Shown here: in pieces, positions 7,007 through 15,077 of the stretch
Layout of the letters: every line of letters begins with the position of its first letter
How positions within the stretch are numbered: position 1 is the stretch's first letter
Source of the DNA: Pseudomonadota bacterium
GTDB taxonomy: Bacteria > Myxococcota_A > Polyangia > Polyangiales > Polyangiaceae
Direction of reading: 5' to 3'
Assembly: GCA_023398955.1 (NCBI GenBank)
Contig: JAEWRL010000071.1
Coordinates: forward strand, 1-31,958
Length of the DNA stretch: 31,958 bases
Notes under the pieces: generated by a model
What the model was told of the DNA's origin: nothing
The model's input: the letters and a program-made list of their open reading frames with translations, nothing else
The model's database searches: none
Position numbers and translations under genes: made by a program

Positions 7007-7753
7007 CTATCCCCCGAGCGGCGGAGCACATTCGTCGCCGCGCTTGAAGCAGGAACCGTGCTTCTCGCAATTGAGGGAGGCCTGGCAGTCGGCGCTCGAT
7101 CCGACGATGCATCCGCCCTGTGGCAGCGTGGGGCTCTGCTCTCTTCTGCGGCTCACGAAGGTGCATCGTCCGCGTCGCTGGCAGCCCTCCGTGTGCTGAC
7201 AGTCGGCGTCCGAGAGCAGGGCACAACGGCCATCTGAGAAGGTGCAGTATCCCTGTTTTGTGCACATCGTCGAACGGCGACAGTCGGCGCCCGACGTGAC
7301 GGCGCAGGTCGCTCCCGCGAGGCTGCAGCGACCGAAGCGCTTGCATCCTTCGCTCTGGAGGCAGTCGGTGCCTGCCGCAATGCAGATGCCGTCGCGGGCC
7401 GTGCAGCGCCCCTCGCTCGTGCATGCCTCGCTTTGAGCGCAGTCCTGCCGGGAGATGGCCCGACACTGCCCCTCGGCGGCCGAACACGAGCCGTGCGCAA
7501 CGCACTCGGGACGCCCCTTGCACGTCTCGTTCGTGGCGACGCAGACGCCAGCTCTGAGCACACATCGGCCCGCGTTCTGGCAAGCGTCGGACCGAGCGCA
7601 CTCGGCGTCGGAGGTCGCGATGCATTCTCCGCTCTTCAGGGTGCAGCGTCCTTCGTTCTTGCAATGCAGTTTGCATTCGGGCGCCCGGCGCGCCTCGCAG
7701 CCCGAGGCAAACGTCAGCAGCACGGCACACGCGACCAGGCACGCCTTCAGCAT
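7007..7753 (-). CDS. Cysteine-rich repeat lipoprotein
   Basis: A 248-residue predicted lipoprotein with lipobox FASGC (Cys19). The mature part is built of about eight tandem modules of roughly 22-24 residues with the pattern C-x3-G-x-C-x5-G-x-C-x6-DC-x2-S/T-x2-C. Examples are KNEGRCTLKSGECIATSDAE, TSEGRCTARDGICIAAGTDC and TKQGYCTFSDGRCALLSDAD. Even cysteine spacing suggests disulfide-bonded modules exposed in the periplasm or on the cell surface. I know no function for it; such repeats occur in myxobacterial secreted proteins. ATG 7753 opens the signal peptide directly. It is 60 bases downstream of the MepA-like gene and 46 upstream of the flavin-reductase-like gene. Confidence 0.85.
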   Translation of the reverse strand: MLKACLVACAVLLTFASGCEARRAPECKLHCKNEGRCTLKSGECIATSDAECARSDACQNAGRCVLRAGVCVATNETCKGRPECVAHGSCSAAEGQCRAISRQDCAQSEACTSEGRCTARDGICIAAGTDCLQSEGCKRFGRCSLAGATCAVTSGADCRRSTMCTKQGYCTFSDGRCALLSDADCQHTEGCQRRGRCTFVSRRREQSPTLPQGGCIVGSSADCQASLNCEKHGSCFKRGDECAPPLGG

Positions 7754-7813
7754 GGGCTGAGGGTACACTGGTGCGGCCGCTGCGGCGAGGGCAGCGCGAG
7801 GGTGTCCGACAGA

Positions 7814-8905
7814 TCAGTCCGACGTCCGCGCGAGGCGCCGCTGAGAGTCGTCCGTCGGTCGCGCCGCGGTGCGCGTTCCCTCGCCCCTCGGGAGTCGTCG
7901 TGGAGGGATCACCACCGGGGCGCGCGCCGCCCGCAGGTCTACCCGCTCTTCGATGCGGAGCACCTGACCGGCTTTGATGAGATCCGAGGTGAGGTCGTTC
8001 AACTCCCGGATGGTTGCCACCTGCGTGTTGTAGCGCACCGCGAGCTCACTCAGTGTTTCGTTGGGTTCCACCTTGTGCGAGATGCCCTTGCGCGGCAGCG
8101 CGAGATGGTCTTGCTCGACAAGGCGATCGTAGGCCCGTCTGCCACGCTCCTGCGCCAGTCGGTTGTAGAAGCGAACGTGCATGTGGCCCGTATGCCCGGG
8201 AACGTGCTTGATGAGGGGGCGCGTGCCCGCGTCATCGCCATGGAAGAGGCTCCGAACCCATGCGGGGTCTGTCTCCCTTTTGAGCGCATACTCTTCCAGC
8301 AGGGGCTGCACGGATTGGTCGAGGAGTATGTATTCGACGTCCGTCTCGGTCACGACTGCGCGGATGAAGGTCCAGGTGCGAGCGCGGTCAAGGGTCTCCG
8401 CCGTTCCCTTGACGTACCATTGCTTACCGCGATCCTTGATCCACAAGTATACGTCAGCGTCGCGGCCGCTCTGGTGACTCTTGTGGGGAGGATAGGGGCC
8501 ACCGCCTCGTCGGCTCAGGGAACCCACGATCGCGGGCGGTGAGTCCGGGTGCTTTTCGAAGACGCGGTCGATGCAGTGGGTGAGGGCGTCGACCGTTTCC
8601 GCCGTGCCCCACGCGCCGTCGGGGTCGGCGAGCCACCAGCGTACGTCCTTCGGCATGCGCACACCGTTGACAAGGAAGCCCTCGTGGGGATGTCCGACGC
8701 TGAGGGAACCGAGGGCTCCCTGGCCACGTTCGAAGTCACGCCGAGGCGCCGACGTGGCGGTCTCGGCAGGGGTCGAGGCGAGCCCTGTTGTCGAGTCGTC
8801 GTTCGGCTTCTCGGTGGCGGAGCTGCGCGTCACGGCAAACAGCGACGACGTGGCTAGACCGGCAACGAAGGCCTGCCAGCGGACCATGGTCTTGATGGAG
8901 CGCAT
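7814..8905 (-). CDS. MepA-type murein endopeptidase (M74) with C-terminal LysM
   Basis: A 363-residue secreted cell-wall enzyme. Residues 1-30 form a weak signal peptide. A low-complexity linker precedes the peptidase (about 60-265), which has HKSHQSGRDADVYLW (141-155) with probable zinc ligands H144 and D151, and GHTGHMHVRF (237-246) with H243. These are the metal motifs of penicillin-insensitive murein DD-/LD-endopeptidases of the LAS group, which cut cross-linking peptides in peptidoglycan. A LysM domain (about 276-318: SHKVEPNETLSELAVRYN ... AGQVLRI) should anchor it to glycan, followed by a basic tail. The same frame stays open to 10210, but that part is antisense to the gene at 9074. 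ATG 8905 and 8887 are both possible. Confidence 0.9.
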   Translation of the reverse strand: MRSIKTMVRWQAFVAGLATSSLFAVTRSSATEKPNDDSTTGLASTPAETATSAPRRDFERGQGALGSLSVGHPHEGFLVNGVRMPKDVRWWLADPDGAWGTAETVDALTHCIDRVFEKHPDSPPAIVGSLSRRGGGPYPPHKSHQSGRDADVYLWIKDRGKQWYVKGTAETLDRARTWTFIRAVVTETDVEYILLDQSVQPLLEEYALKRETDPAWVRSLFHGDDAGTRPLIKHVPGHTGHMHVRFYNRLAQERGRRAYDRLVEQDHLALPRKGISHKVEPNETLSELAVRYNTQVATIRELNDLTSDLIKAGQVLRIEERVDLRAARAPVVIPPRRLPRGEGTRTAARPTDDSQRRLARTSD

Positions 8906-9073
8906 GAGGGCCGTGTTAGCGGTCCGGCTGAGTGGAATACAAAAAAGGTCGCGGAAGATCCTGTTACTTTGCCGGCTGCGGGGCCGTCCGGTGAGCTCGG
9001 CGGCACCCCGGGAGTTTCGATCCGCTGGCGAGGCCCTACTACAGTTACCGAACCAGTCCCTTCCGTGTCCCTC

Positions 9074-10309
9074 ATGCAACTCCCTGTGACGAGCCACCGC
9101 GGGCGCGCGTGTCCCCTGCGACTCCGCATTGCCGCCATCCCTCCCATCGCTTGCCTCGTCGTGGCCGCCAGCGCGAGCGTCGCTGGCGCTGGCGAATCCC
9201 AAATCTCTTCGAGCGGGCGCGGTGCGGCGCTGCCAGCCCCTGCGGCGGTGCACGAGCGGGAAGACACCCCCGGGCAGGAGGAATTGGCGCCGGTGCACGA
9301 GCGGGAAGACACTGCTGCGCAGCGGGCGCTTGCGGTCTCCCTGGCCATGGTGCCCGGCGTGCTCGTCCATGGCACCGGAAGCTATGTCTTGGGCAACGAA
9401 ACGACGGCGAAGCGACTGCTGCTTCTCGAGGGGATCGGTCTGGGGCTCATCGGGGTAGGTGGCTACACCATCATCAGCACCGGGGCTGCGCGTCAGTTCG
9501 TGGGACCTGCTGCTGCGTTGACCATCGCCGGGATTGGCCTGTTCGGCATTTCCTTTCTGGCGGACGTCTATGCCGTGACGGCTCCCGAAGGGGGCTTCGG
9601 TCGGCACGGAGGGCACAGCCCGTACTTCGAGAGCGAGCTCGGCTATCGCCATGTTTACGATCCGCAGTTCCCGCACAGGCATTTCACGCTCACGGGTTTC
9701 GACGCGCGATGGCTCGACTGGCGCCTCTCGCCGCGCCTCTGGTCGGCTCCATGGGGATCCAACGAGAGGCTGTCGATTGCTCTGGCGCACCGGCTCCTCG
9801 GCGCTGGGCCCGGCGTCGCGGCACCAGACGGCAGCTACTTGGAGCTCGAGTCCGCCTGGACCAGGCACACCTTCCCGGAATCGAGATTCACGCTCTCCAG
9901 CGCAGAGGCCTCGGCGCGAGGCCGGCTCGACATGGGGAGGTATGACGAGAACCTCGCCGGCTCCTTCGCAGAGCTCGGGGTAGGCATGGCGATCCAGACT
10001 ATTGGCTGGGAGGTGAGGGGCGTGGAGCCCGAGAGCGCGACGATGCTCCTGGCGCGCTTCGGGTTCGGCATTTACGTAGGAAGGGGTGACGCTGGCAGCG
10101 GCGAGTATCAGGTCTACTACGATCACCGCCACGACGGGATGGCGTCGGGTCTGCTGATGTCCGGGCTTGGCAGTGGAGTTGCGGGCCATTTTGGCTTGGA
10201 GGCAGAACAATGGATAACGAGAGCCCTGGGCCTTGGCCTAGACCTGCAGATTGGAAGCGCGGCGGTAGCCGGCATCTCCGGGCTCTATCGGTATGGAGTC
10301 GACGGATGA
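9074..10309 (+). CDS. Signal-peptide-bearing membrane protein of unknown function
   Basis: A 411-residue protein. The N-terminus has a positively charged segment and a hydrophobic stretch ending ASASVAGAGE, a likely signal peptide. A short region holds two identical VHEREDT units. Then come three hydrophobic glycine-rich segments (LAMVPGVLVHGTG, GIGLGLIGVGGYTII, ALTIAGIGLFGISFLAD). The second half is rich in alternating aromatic and polar residues (ELGYRHVYD, HFTLTGFDARW, YQVYYDHRHDG) that look like outer-membrane beta strands. I do not recognise the family. ATG 9074 is chosen because the signal peptide begins there. The stop codon overlaps the next start in ATGA, so translation of the metallophosphoesterase is probably coupled to it. 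Confidence 0.8.
   Translation: MQLPVTSHRGRACPLRLRIAAIPPIACLVVAASASVAGAGESQISSSGRGAALPAPAAVHEREDTPGQEELAPVHEREDTAAQRALAVSLAMVPGVLVHGTGSYVLGNETTAKRLLLLEGIGLGLIGVGGYTIISTGAARQFVGPAAALTIAGIGLFGISFLADVYAVTAPEGGFGRHGGHSPYFESELGYRHVYDPQFPHRHFTLTGFDARWLDWRLSPRLWSAPWGSNERLSIALAHRLLGAGPGVAAPDGSYLELESAWTRHTFPESRFTLSSAEASARGRLDMGRYDENLAGSFAELGVGMAIQTIGWEVRGVEPESATMLLARFGFGIYVGRGDAGSGEYQVYYDHRHDGMASGLLMSGLGSGVAGHFGLEAEQWITRALGLGLDLQIGSAAVAGISGLYRYGVDG
9246..9312 (+). repeat. Duplicated 22-base unit in the 9074 gene
   Basis: Two identical 22-base copies (9246-9267 and 9291-9312), 45 bases apart, encode the repeated VHEREDT. The offset is a whole number of codons, so the frame is preserved. It looks like a recent 45-base tandem duplication whose other half has diverged. 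Confidence 0.85.
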
Positions 10310-11436
10310 GCCTCCGAGGCTTGCTCTGCGCGCTGACCATGTGCCGCGCCGGCCTGCGCCAGCTGTCTTTGCCTTCCGTGGTCGGGATGACGGCTCTGGC
10401 CGGCTGCGTCACCCCTGCTGCCGAGCGTGTCGAGCGCGATGCGGCTGTCGGACGAGCCGAGTCTGGGTCGAATCGGGTCCACGTCCGCGGTGGGTTGGCC
10501 GTGGTCCGGGACTTCTCGCGCGAGCGCCTGGTGCTCTGGGCGAATGCGCCGAGTCTCAGGGTGGACCTCGAGGTCGATGGAACGCAGCCCCTGGAGCTGC
10601 GGGTGAGCAACTGCATGCCCGATGCCGAGCTCTCTCCGTCAACCCGCGAGGTCGAGGTGATGCCCCTCGCCAGCGGGCGCCCGACGGAGTGCAGGTGGGA
10701 ACTCCGGCCGCACTCGAGTCGCTTTCACATCGCGCTGAGGTCCTCCCGCGACAGTCTGGGCTCCTTCGAGTTCGCCGTGCTGAGCGACATTCAGGACGCC
10801 ATCGACGACGTTCAGGATATCTACCGCCTCATCAATGCCGAACCCAGCCTCGCTTTCGTGCTCGGCGTTGGCGACCTGACCTCACAAGGGACCGAAGAGG
10901 AGCTGCAGCGTTTCGAGGAAGAGCTCGGGGGGCTCCACGTTCCCTACTACGCTACCCTCGGGAATCACGAGCTCGGCGTCTCGCCCCCGCTCTTTCACGA
11001 CTACTTCGGTCGCGGCAGCGCTCACTTCGTTTTCGGGGGGGTACACTTCACCTTTCTCGACTCGGCGAGCGCCACGATCGACCCCGCCGTGTACGAATGG
11101 CTGGATGGCTGGCTCGAGGCAGGTGAGGCCTCCCCGCATGTGGTTGCGACGCATATCCCTCCCATCGATCCCGTGGGCGTGCGGAATGGCTCCTTCGCGA
11201 GCCGCGCAGAGGCGGCGAAGCTCTTGGGGCGCCTCGCCGACGGCGGGGTCGACCTGACGCTCTACGGGCACATCCACTCCTACTATAGGTTCCAGAACGC
11301 TGGCATTCCGGCTCACATCAGCGGTGGCGGCGGCGCCATCCCAGAGACCTTCGACGGGATCGGGCGTCACTTCATGGTAGTCACCATGGACGGCGACCGC
11401 GGTGTGCTCGGGACGCGCACCGTTGCTGTGGACTGA
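10306..11436 (+). CDS. Calcineurin-like metallophosphoesterase, predicted lipoprotein
   Basis: A 376-residue protein with a long N-terminal hydrophobic leader ending in lipobox TALAGC (Cys34). A beta-rich N-terminal domain (about 50-150) precedes the metallophosphoesterase domain (about 155-370). Metal-site motifs run in order: SDIQDA (D161, with Q163 where many family members have His), VGDLTSQG (D190), LGNHE (N220, H221), ATHIPP (H283) and YGHIHSYY (H322, H324). The family hydrolyses phosphate mono- or diesters using two metal ions; the substrate is unknown. The Q variant of the first motif occurs in secreted relatives. The start is set by the ATGA overlap with the upstream gene. It probably acts in the periplasm or outer membrane together with that membrane protein. 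Confidence 0.88.
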   Translation: MSLRGLLCALTMCRAGLRQLSLPSVVGMTALAGCVTPAAERVERDAAVGRAESGSNRVHVRGGLAVVRDFSRERLVLWANAPSLRVDLEVDGTQPLELRVSNCMPDAELSPSTREVEVMPLASGRPTECRWELRPHSSRFHIALRSSRDSLGSFEFAVLSDIQDAIDDVQDIYRLINAEPSLAFVLGVGDLTSQGTEEELQRFEEELGGLHVPYYATLGNHELGVSPPLFHDYFGRGSAHFVFGGVHFTFLDSASATIDPAVYEWLDGWLEAGEASPHVVATHIPPIDPVGVRNGSFASRAEAAKLLGRLADGGVDLTLYGHIHSYYRFQNAGIPAHISGGGGAIPETFDGIGRHFMVVTMDGDRGVLGTRTVAVD

Positions 11437-11524
11437 CAGCCGAACCAGCCCTCGCGCGGCGCGCCCCTCGCCGCGCAAAGCCGGGTTCGAGTGGCGCGCC
11501 TGGCGAAAGTGCGTAGGCTTCGGG

Positions 11525-12349
11525 ATGCTCAAAGAGGTACTGCGCGTCGCTGCCGTGCAGCTTTCCAGCCAAGACAACCTGGACGAGAACCTGGATGCTT
11601 GCGCCCGCGCCGTGGAGTCGGCCGCGAAGGCGGGGGCGGAGCTGGTCGTGCTCCCCGAGAACTTTGCGTGGTTTGGAGATGAGACCGTGAAACGCGAGCT
11701 CGCCGAGACGATGGGCGACCTCGACGCGCCCATTCAAAAGGGTCTCGCCACGCTATCGCGCGAGCACCGGCTGACCCTCGTGGGCGGCGGAATGCCGGAG
11801 CGAAGCACGGATCCCGCGCGGCCCTACAACACGTGCATCGTGCTGGGGCCCAAGGGAGACCTCGTGGCAAGCTACCGCAAGCTCCACCTCTTCGATGCCG
11901 TCTTGCCCGATGGGAAGGCGGTCTTCGAATCGGAGTGCACCTCTCAGGGAGGCACCCCGCAAGTCTTCTGGATGGACGGAATCGGGGTGGGTCTGAGCGT
12001 CTGCTACGATCTTCGGTTCCCTGAGCTCTACAGGCGGTTGCTCTCCGAGGGCGCCAGCGTCCTGCTGGTTCCTGCTGCGTTCACCCTCCAGACGGGTAGG
12101 GACCACTGGCACGTGCTCCTGCGTGCTCGCGCCATCGAGTCGACCGCCTGGGTCGTCGCGGCCGACCAGTGGGGTCGGCACCCCCGTGGTCGTTCGTGTT
12201 ATGGCCACTCGCTGATCGTCGATCCCTGGGGCACCATCGTCGCGGAGTGCTCGGATCGCGTCGGGTTTGTGGTCGCGGATCTGGACCTGCGGTACCTCGC
12301 TGACGTGCGCGCTCGCCTCCCGAGCCTCGCGCATCGACGGCTGCCCTAG
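11525..12349 (+). CDS. Carbon-nitrogen hydrolase, Nit1/deaminated-glutathione-amidase type
   Basis: A 274-residue cytoplasmic nitrilase-superfamily amidase. The catalytic triad is visible: E45 in VVLPENFAW, K119 in YRKLHLFD and C160 in LSVCYDLRFPELYR. The long C-terminal blocks AAFTLQTGRDHWHVLLRARA, YGHSLIVDPWG and the ending PSLAHRR resemble Nit1-type enzymes, which cleave deaminated glutathione to repair metabolite damage; omega-amidase (Nit2) is the alternative. ATG 11525 starts directly at the first strand (LRVAAVQL); the longer in-frame extension to 11402 overlaps the preceding gene and looks spurious. It lies 88 bases after the metallophosphoesterase on the same strand, so it may be read through, but there is no functional link. 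Confidence 0.93.
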   Translation: MLKEVLRVAAVQLSSQDNLDENLDACARAVESAAKAGAELVVLPENFAWFGDETVKRELAETMGDLDAPIQKGLATLSREHRLTLVGGGMPERSTDPARPYNTCIVLGPKGDLVASYRKLHLFDAVLPDGKAVFESECTSQGGTPQVFWMDGIGVGLSVCYDLRFPELYRRLLSEGASVLLVPAAFTLQTGRDHWHVLLRARAIESTAWVVAADQWGRHPRGRSCYGHSLIVDPWGTIVAECSDRVGFVVADLDLRYLADVRARLPSLAHRRLP

Positions 12350-12410
12350 GGCAGCGACCGCTGGCGGGCGGGCGGCGGTTTGGCGGGGAGTCCTCGTTCC
12401 GGGGAGTGTT

Positions 12411-12460
12411 CTGCCAATACTGGTCAAGATTGCAGCGTCAAGGGACCAGTAATTGGCCAG
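12411..12460. terminator. Long imperfect hairpin between convergent genes
   Basis: CTGCCAATACTGGTC (12411-12425) pairs with GACCAGTAATTGGCCAG (12444-12460): 15 base pairs interrupted by two single-base bulges, with an 18-base loop. It lies in the 164-base gap between the convergent amidase and Cys-rich lipoprotein genes. It would be nearly symmetrical on both strands, which fits a bidirectional terminator. There is no T-tract. Confidence 0.45.
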
Positions 12461-12513
12461 CGTGCTCGGGGCGTCTCGTTCGTCCCCGCGACCGCAAACG
12501 GGGTCGTTATAGC

Positions 12514-13998
12514 TCAATCTTGCTCGGATGGTGTGGCGCAAGCTTGCCCCAGAACCCAGCAGTGGATTGCACTGGGGCACTCCTCGACGAGCACCGTCCT
12601 CTGGCCCGTCTCGTCACAGGCCACTAGATTGGCATCGTCGCACCAGTACTCACCTGGCTCGCAAAGGTCGCACTCTCCAGCCTCGGCATCGCAGAGCTCT
12701 TCGTTGTCGCACTCTTGGGTCAGCCATCCCGTGCGGTCCGCGTTGCAGCTTTCCAAGACTGCTGAGGTGCATCGATGCTCACCAACCTCACAAGCGGGCT
12801 CCTCACACCGTCCGCTGGAAGCGTTGCATAACGCCGCTGTTGCGCACGGCTCGACGCCCTCCCAGGCGTCCCCCTCCGGCGAGCACTCTTGTAGTTCCGC
12901 ATCCTGACAGCGGGTCGCTCCCGGTTGACAGATGGGAGCGCGGCAGACGCCAGCGCTTGCGTCGCAAAGGGCACTACTGGCACAGATCTCCGCAACGCGG
13001 AAACCTGTCCGATCCGCGCGACATACCTCCAGTTCGGCACCGGCGCAGCGGCTTTCGGTGGCGCTGCAGGCGGCTTCGGCGCAGCTGGCAGTGTCTGCCA
13101 AACAGAGAGCCGCCGTGTCGCACGTCTCGAGGAGTTCCCAGCCTGTCCGATCGGCGGCACACTGCTGCAGCTCGACTCCCTCGCATCGATACTCCCGTGC
13201 CTCGCAAGGCGCGGCGGTGCATACCCCGACCTCAGAGTCGCAATGGGCTTCTGAGATGCAGGACTCGACAGCCACCCAACCGTCCAGAGATGGCGCACAG
13301 GCCTCGAGATGGGCGCCGTCGCATCGCATTGCACCGGCCTCGCACGTTGCGGGATGACACGCGCCCGCGGCTGCGTCGCACAATCGCTCGTCAGCGCAGG
13401 TCGCTACGCGCTTCCAGTTGCCAGGGGGGTCGCAGCGCTCCAGCAGGTCCCCGGTGCATCGATACCGATCACCGCCACATGGCTCCGCGCCGGCCCCTTC
13501 TCCCGCATTCGCGGTGTCGCCACCATTCGCGGTGTCGCCACCATTCGCGGTGTCGCCACCATTCGCGGTGTCGCCACCATTCGCCGTGTCGCCACCATTC
13601 GCCGTGTCGCCACCATTCGCCGTGTCGCCACCATTCGCCGTGCTGCCGGCCGTCGCCGTTACGCCGCCAACCGCCCCGGTCCCTTCTTGCATGCCCGCGG
13701 AGCCTTCCTGGCCCGAAGCGGCGCCTCCCCCCTCGGCGCCAGCCTGATTGGTGCCTGGCACGCCTCCAGCCCCCTGGTCCTCCCCCCCTTGGCTGGGGGT
13801 GCTGACGCCACCCGTCCCGGCAGTCGTGACCGCGGGGGACTCCTGGGAGACCTCGCCGGCAAAGCCGCCTGTCGAACTCGCTATCTCATAGTCGTCGCCG
13901 AGCAACGTCGTGCACCCAGCGGCCAGGACCGGTGCGAGCAGGCAGCGCCACGACGTGCCTCGAACGCAGCGAGTTCGGAGCAGAGTATCATCCCGCAT
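12514..13998 (-). CDS. Cysteine-module lipoprotein with GGDTAN repeats
   Basis: A 494-residue predicted lipoprotein of unknown function. The lipobox is VLAAGC (Cys29). A Gly/Ala/Thr/Glu-rich spacer follows and contains about seven perfect six-residue repeats (GGDTAN). The C-terminal 320 residues are about seven modules of some 45 residues, each with the pattern C-x6-RC-x4-L-x2-C-x3-R/G-x-W-x4-C-x5-LC-x4-G-x-C (for example EYRCEGVELQQCAADRTGW). Such modules are frequent in myxobacterial surface lipoproteins and are probably disulfide-stabilised. ATG 13998 is favoured over GTG 14022 because AAGGAG lies six bases upstream of it. It is the last gene of the kinase-TPR-lipoprotein run. Confidence 0.85.
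   Translation of the reverse strand: MRDDTLLRTRCVRGTSWRCLLAPVLAAGCTTLLGDDYEIASSTGGFAGEVSQESPAVTTAGTGGVSTPSQGGEDQGAGGVPGTNQAGAEGGGAASGQEGSAGMQEGTGAVGGVTATAGSTANGGDTANGGDTANGGDTANGGDTANGGDTANGGDTANGGDTANAGEGAGAEPCGGDRYRCTGDLLERCDPPGNWKRVATCADERLCDAAAGACHPATCEAGAMRCDGAHLEACAPSLDGWVAVESCISEAHCDSEVGVCTAAPCEAREYRCEGVELQQCAADRTGWELLETCDTAALCLADTASCAEAACSATESRCAGAELEVCRADRTGFRVAEICASSALCDASAGVCRAPICQPGATRCQDAELQECSPEGDAWEGVEPCATAALCNASSGRCEEPACEVGEHRCTSAVLESCNADRTGWLTQECDNEELCDAEAGECDLCEPGEYWCDDANLVACDETGQRTVLVEECPSAIHCWVLGQACATPSEQD
13506..13644 (-). repeat. 18-base tandem repeat encoding GGDTAN
   Basis: Seven 18-base copies in a row (13506-13631), followed by a degenerate eighth. Four copies share one base variant (cggtg on the plus strand) and three the other (ccgtg), so they fall into two homogenised blocks. 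Copy-number change would keep the reading frame and only lengthen the spacer. Confidence 0.92.
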
Positions 13999-14033
13999 TC
14001 CTGACTCCTTCACCGTCTTCACAGAGTCTCATC

Positions 14034-15059
14034 CTAGAACCGAACCTTCAGGTCTAGGCGCGCCGCGGTCTGCTCGAGCCTGAGGGTGGGCTCGTAGACG
14101 GGGCGCACCGACTGGCTTGCCCCTGTTGCGCCGGGTGCTGGGGAGCGAGTCAGATGGAGGCCAAGCGCCGTGAGCAGGCCGGCGCCACCTGCAACGAAGC
14201 CAACCGTCGATACCGTCCCAGCTGCCCGATACGCCCGCAGAGTATCTCGCTCACTCGAAGGGCAGGCGTCCTCATTGCAACCCTCCTGCAGCGCACTACT
14301 ACGGTCGAGCGCGACCATGCCCGCAATACTCCCCACGACGACGCCCGCCAGCCCCACGCCGAAGCAGGTCCAGGTCATGACCCCAGCGCCGTCCCCCGGG
14401 GGCAGCGCTCCTCTGTCGTTCACGGCCACGCGGGCGGGAGCATGGCCAGAAGCCATATGCAGCGACTGCTGCGGCTCCAGGTTGAACTGCGCGATGAGGC
14501 TCTCACCAGGTTCGAGCTCTATCGTCCGGAGCTCGTCCCGGAAGCCTTTCGCCGAGATCCGCAGCTGGTGCTCGCCCGGCCGCAAAGGGATCCGTTCGCC
14601 AAGATCCTCAGCGGTCAGGCGTTTGCCGTCGATCCATGCCGAAGCACGACGGCCGATCGACGTCTCGATCGTGAGCCAGGCTAGCTGCTTCTCGATGGTC
14701 GCGAGCTCCTCCTGCGCCAGAATCACGGCGCGACGCCACGCCGCTGGCGCCTCGTCGGGCAGGTCTGCGCGCAGGATCTTCCGATAGGTTTCGTGCGCCT
14801 CGGCGAGCCGTTCCTGCCCCACGAGCGACCGAGCGGTTCCTAGCTGAAGTGTCGGCGCGGGGACGAGCTCGCTAGCCCGTCGGAATCGATCCTCGGCCCA
14901 TTGGTAGCGTCCCTCCAGTAGCGCCTGGTGAGCCTCTCGGGCGAGCTCGCGCGCAGTGGCTCGATCAGAGGCGCTGGGGGGCGCCGCATGGGCAAGGCTC
15001 AGCATCTGCCCAAAGCAAATCAGCACTATCAGCAGAGACGTCGACGCGGAGCGGATCAT
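14034..15059 (-). CDS. Secreted TPR/PEGA-domain protein
   Basis: A 341-residue protein with a signal peptide (1-25, ending SLAHA). Residues 35-105 form a TPR-like helical region (AHQALLEGRYQWAEDRFRRA, then AEAHETYRKIL). A PEGA-like beta domain follows at 128-195 (SAWIDGKRL ... IPLRPGEHQLRISAKGF). Two hydrophobic segments lie near 228-252 and 277-300. PEGA domains are thought to mediate extracytoplasmic or surface binding. This architecture is common beside Hanks-type kinases in myxobacteria. It starts 18 bases after the kinase gene ends and precedes the Cys-module lipoprotein by 35 bases, indicating an operon. It may transmit or scaffold an envelope signal; that is inference. Confidence 0.85.
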   Translation of the reverse strand: MIRSASTSLLIVLICFGQMLSLAHAAPPSASDRATARELAREAHQALLEGRYQWAEDRFRRASELVPAPTLQLGTARSLVGQERLAEAHETYRKILRADLPDEAPAAWRRAVILAQEELATIEKQLAWLTIETSIGRRASAWIDGKRLTAEDLGERIPLRPGEHQLRISAKGFRDELRTIELEPGESLIAQFNLEPQQSLHMASGHAPARVAVNDRGALPPGDGAGVMTWTCFGVGLAGVVVGSIAGMVALDRSSALQEGCNEDACPSSERDTLRAYRAAGTVSTVGFVAGGAGLLTALGLHLTRSPAPGATGASQSVRPVYEPTLRLEQTAARLDLKVRF

Positions 15060-15077
15060 CGCGAGGTACCGTCGTTC

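Noticed and set aside
8906..10210. Minus-strand extension of the MepA-like reading frame up to 10210
   Set aside because: It is antisense to the 9074-10309 gene, lacks domain content, and the real protein starts with a signal-like segment at 8905.
13506..13644. Regular repeats considered as a CRISPR array
   Set aside because: The 18-base units are directly adjacent without spacers and code in frame for GGDTAN.
12528..13805. 425-codon plus-strand frame rich in Arg/His/Ser
   Set aside because: It is the mirror of the Cys-module lipoprotein and its tandem repeat; the minus-strand frame has a signal peptide, cysteine modules and a good ribosome-binding site.
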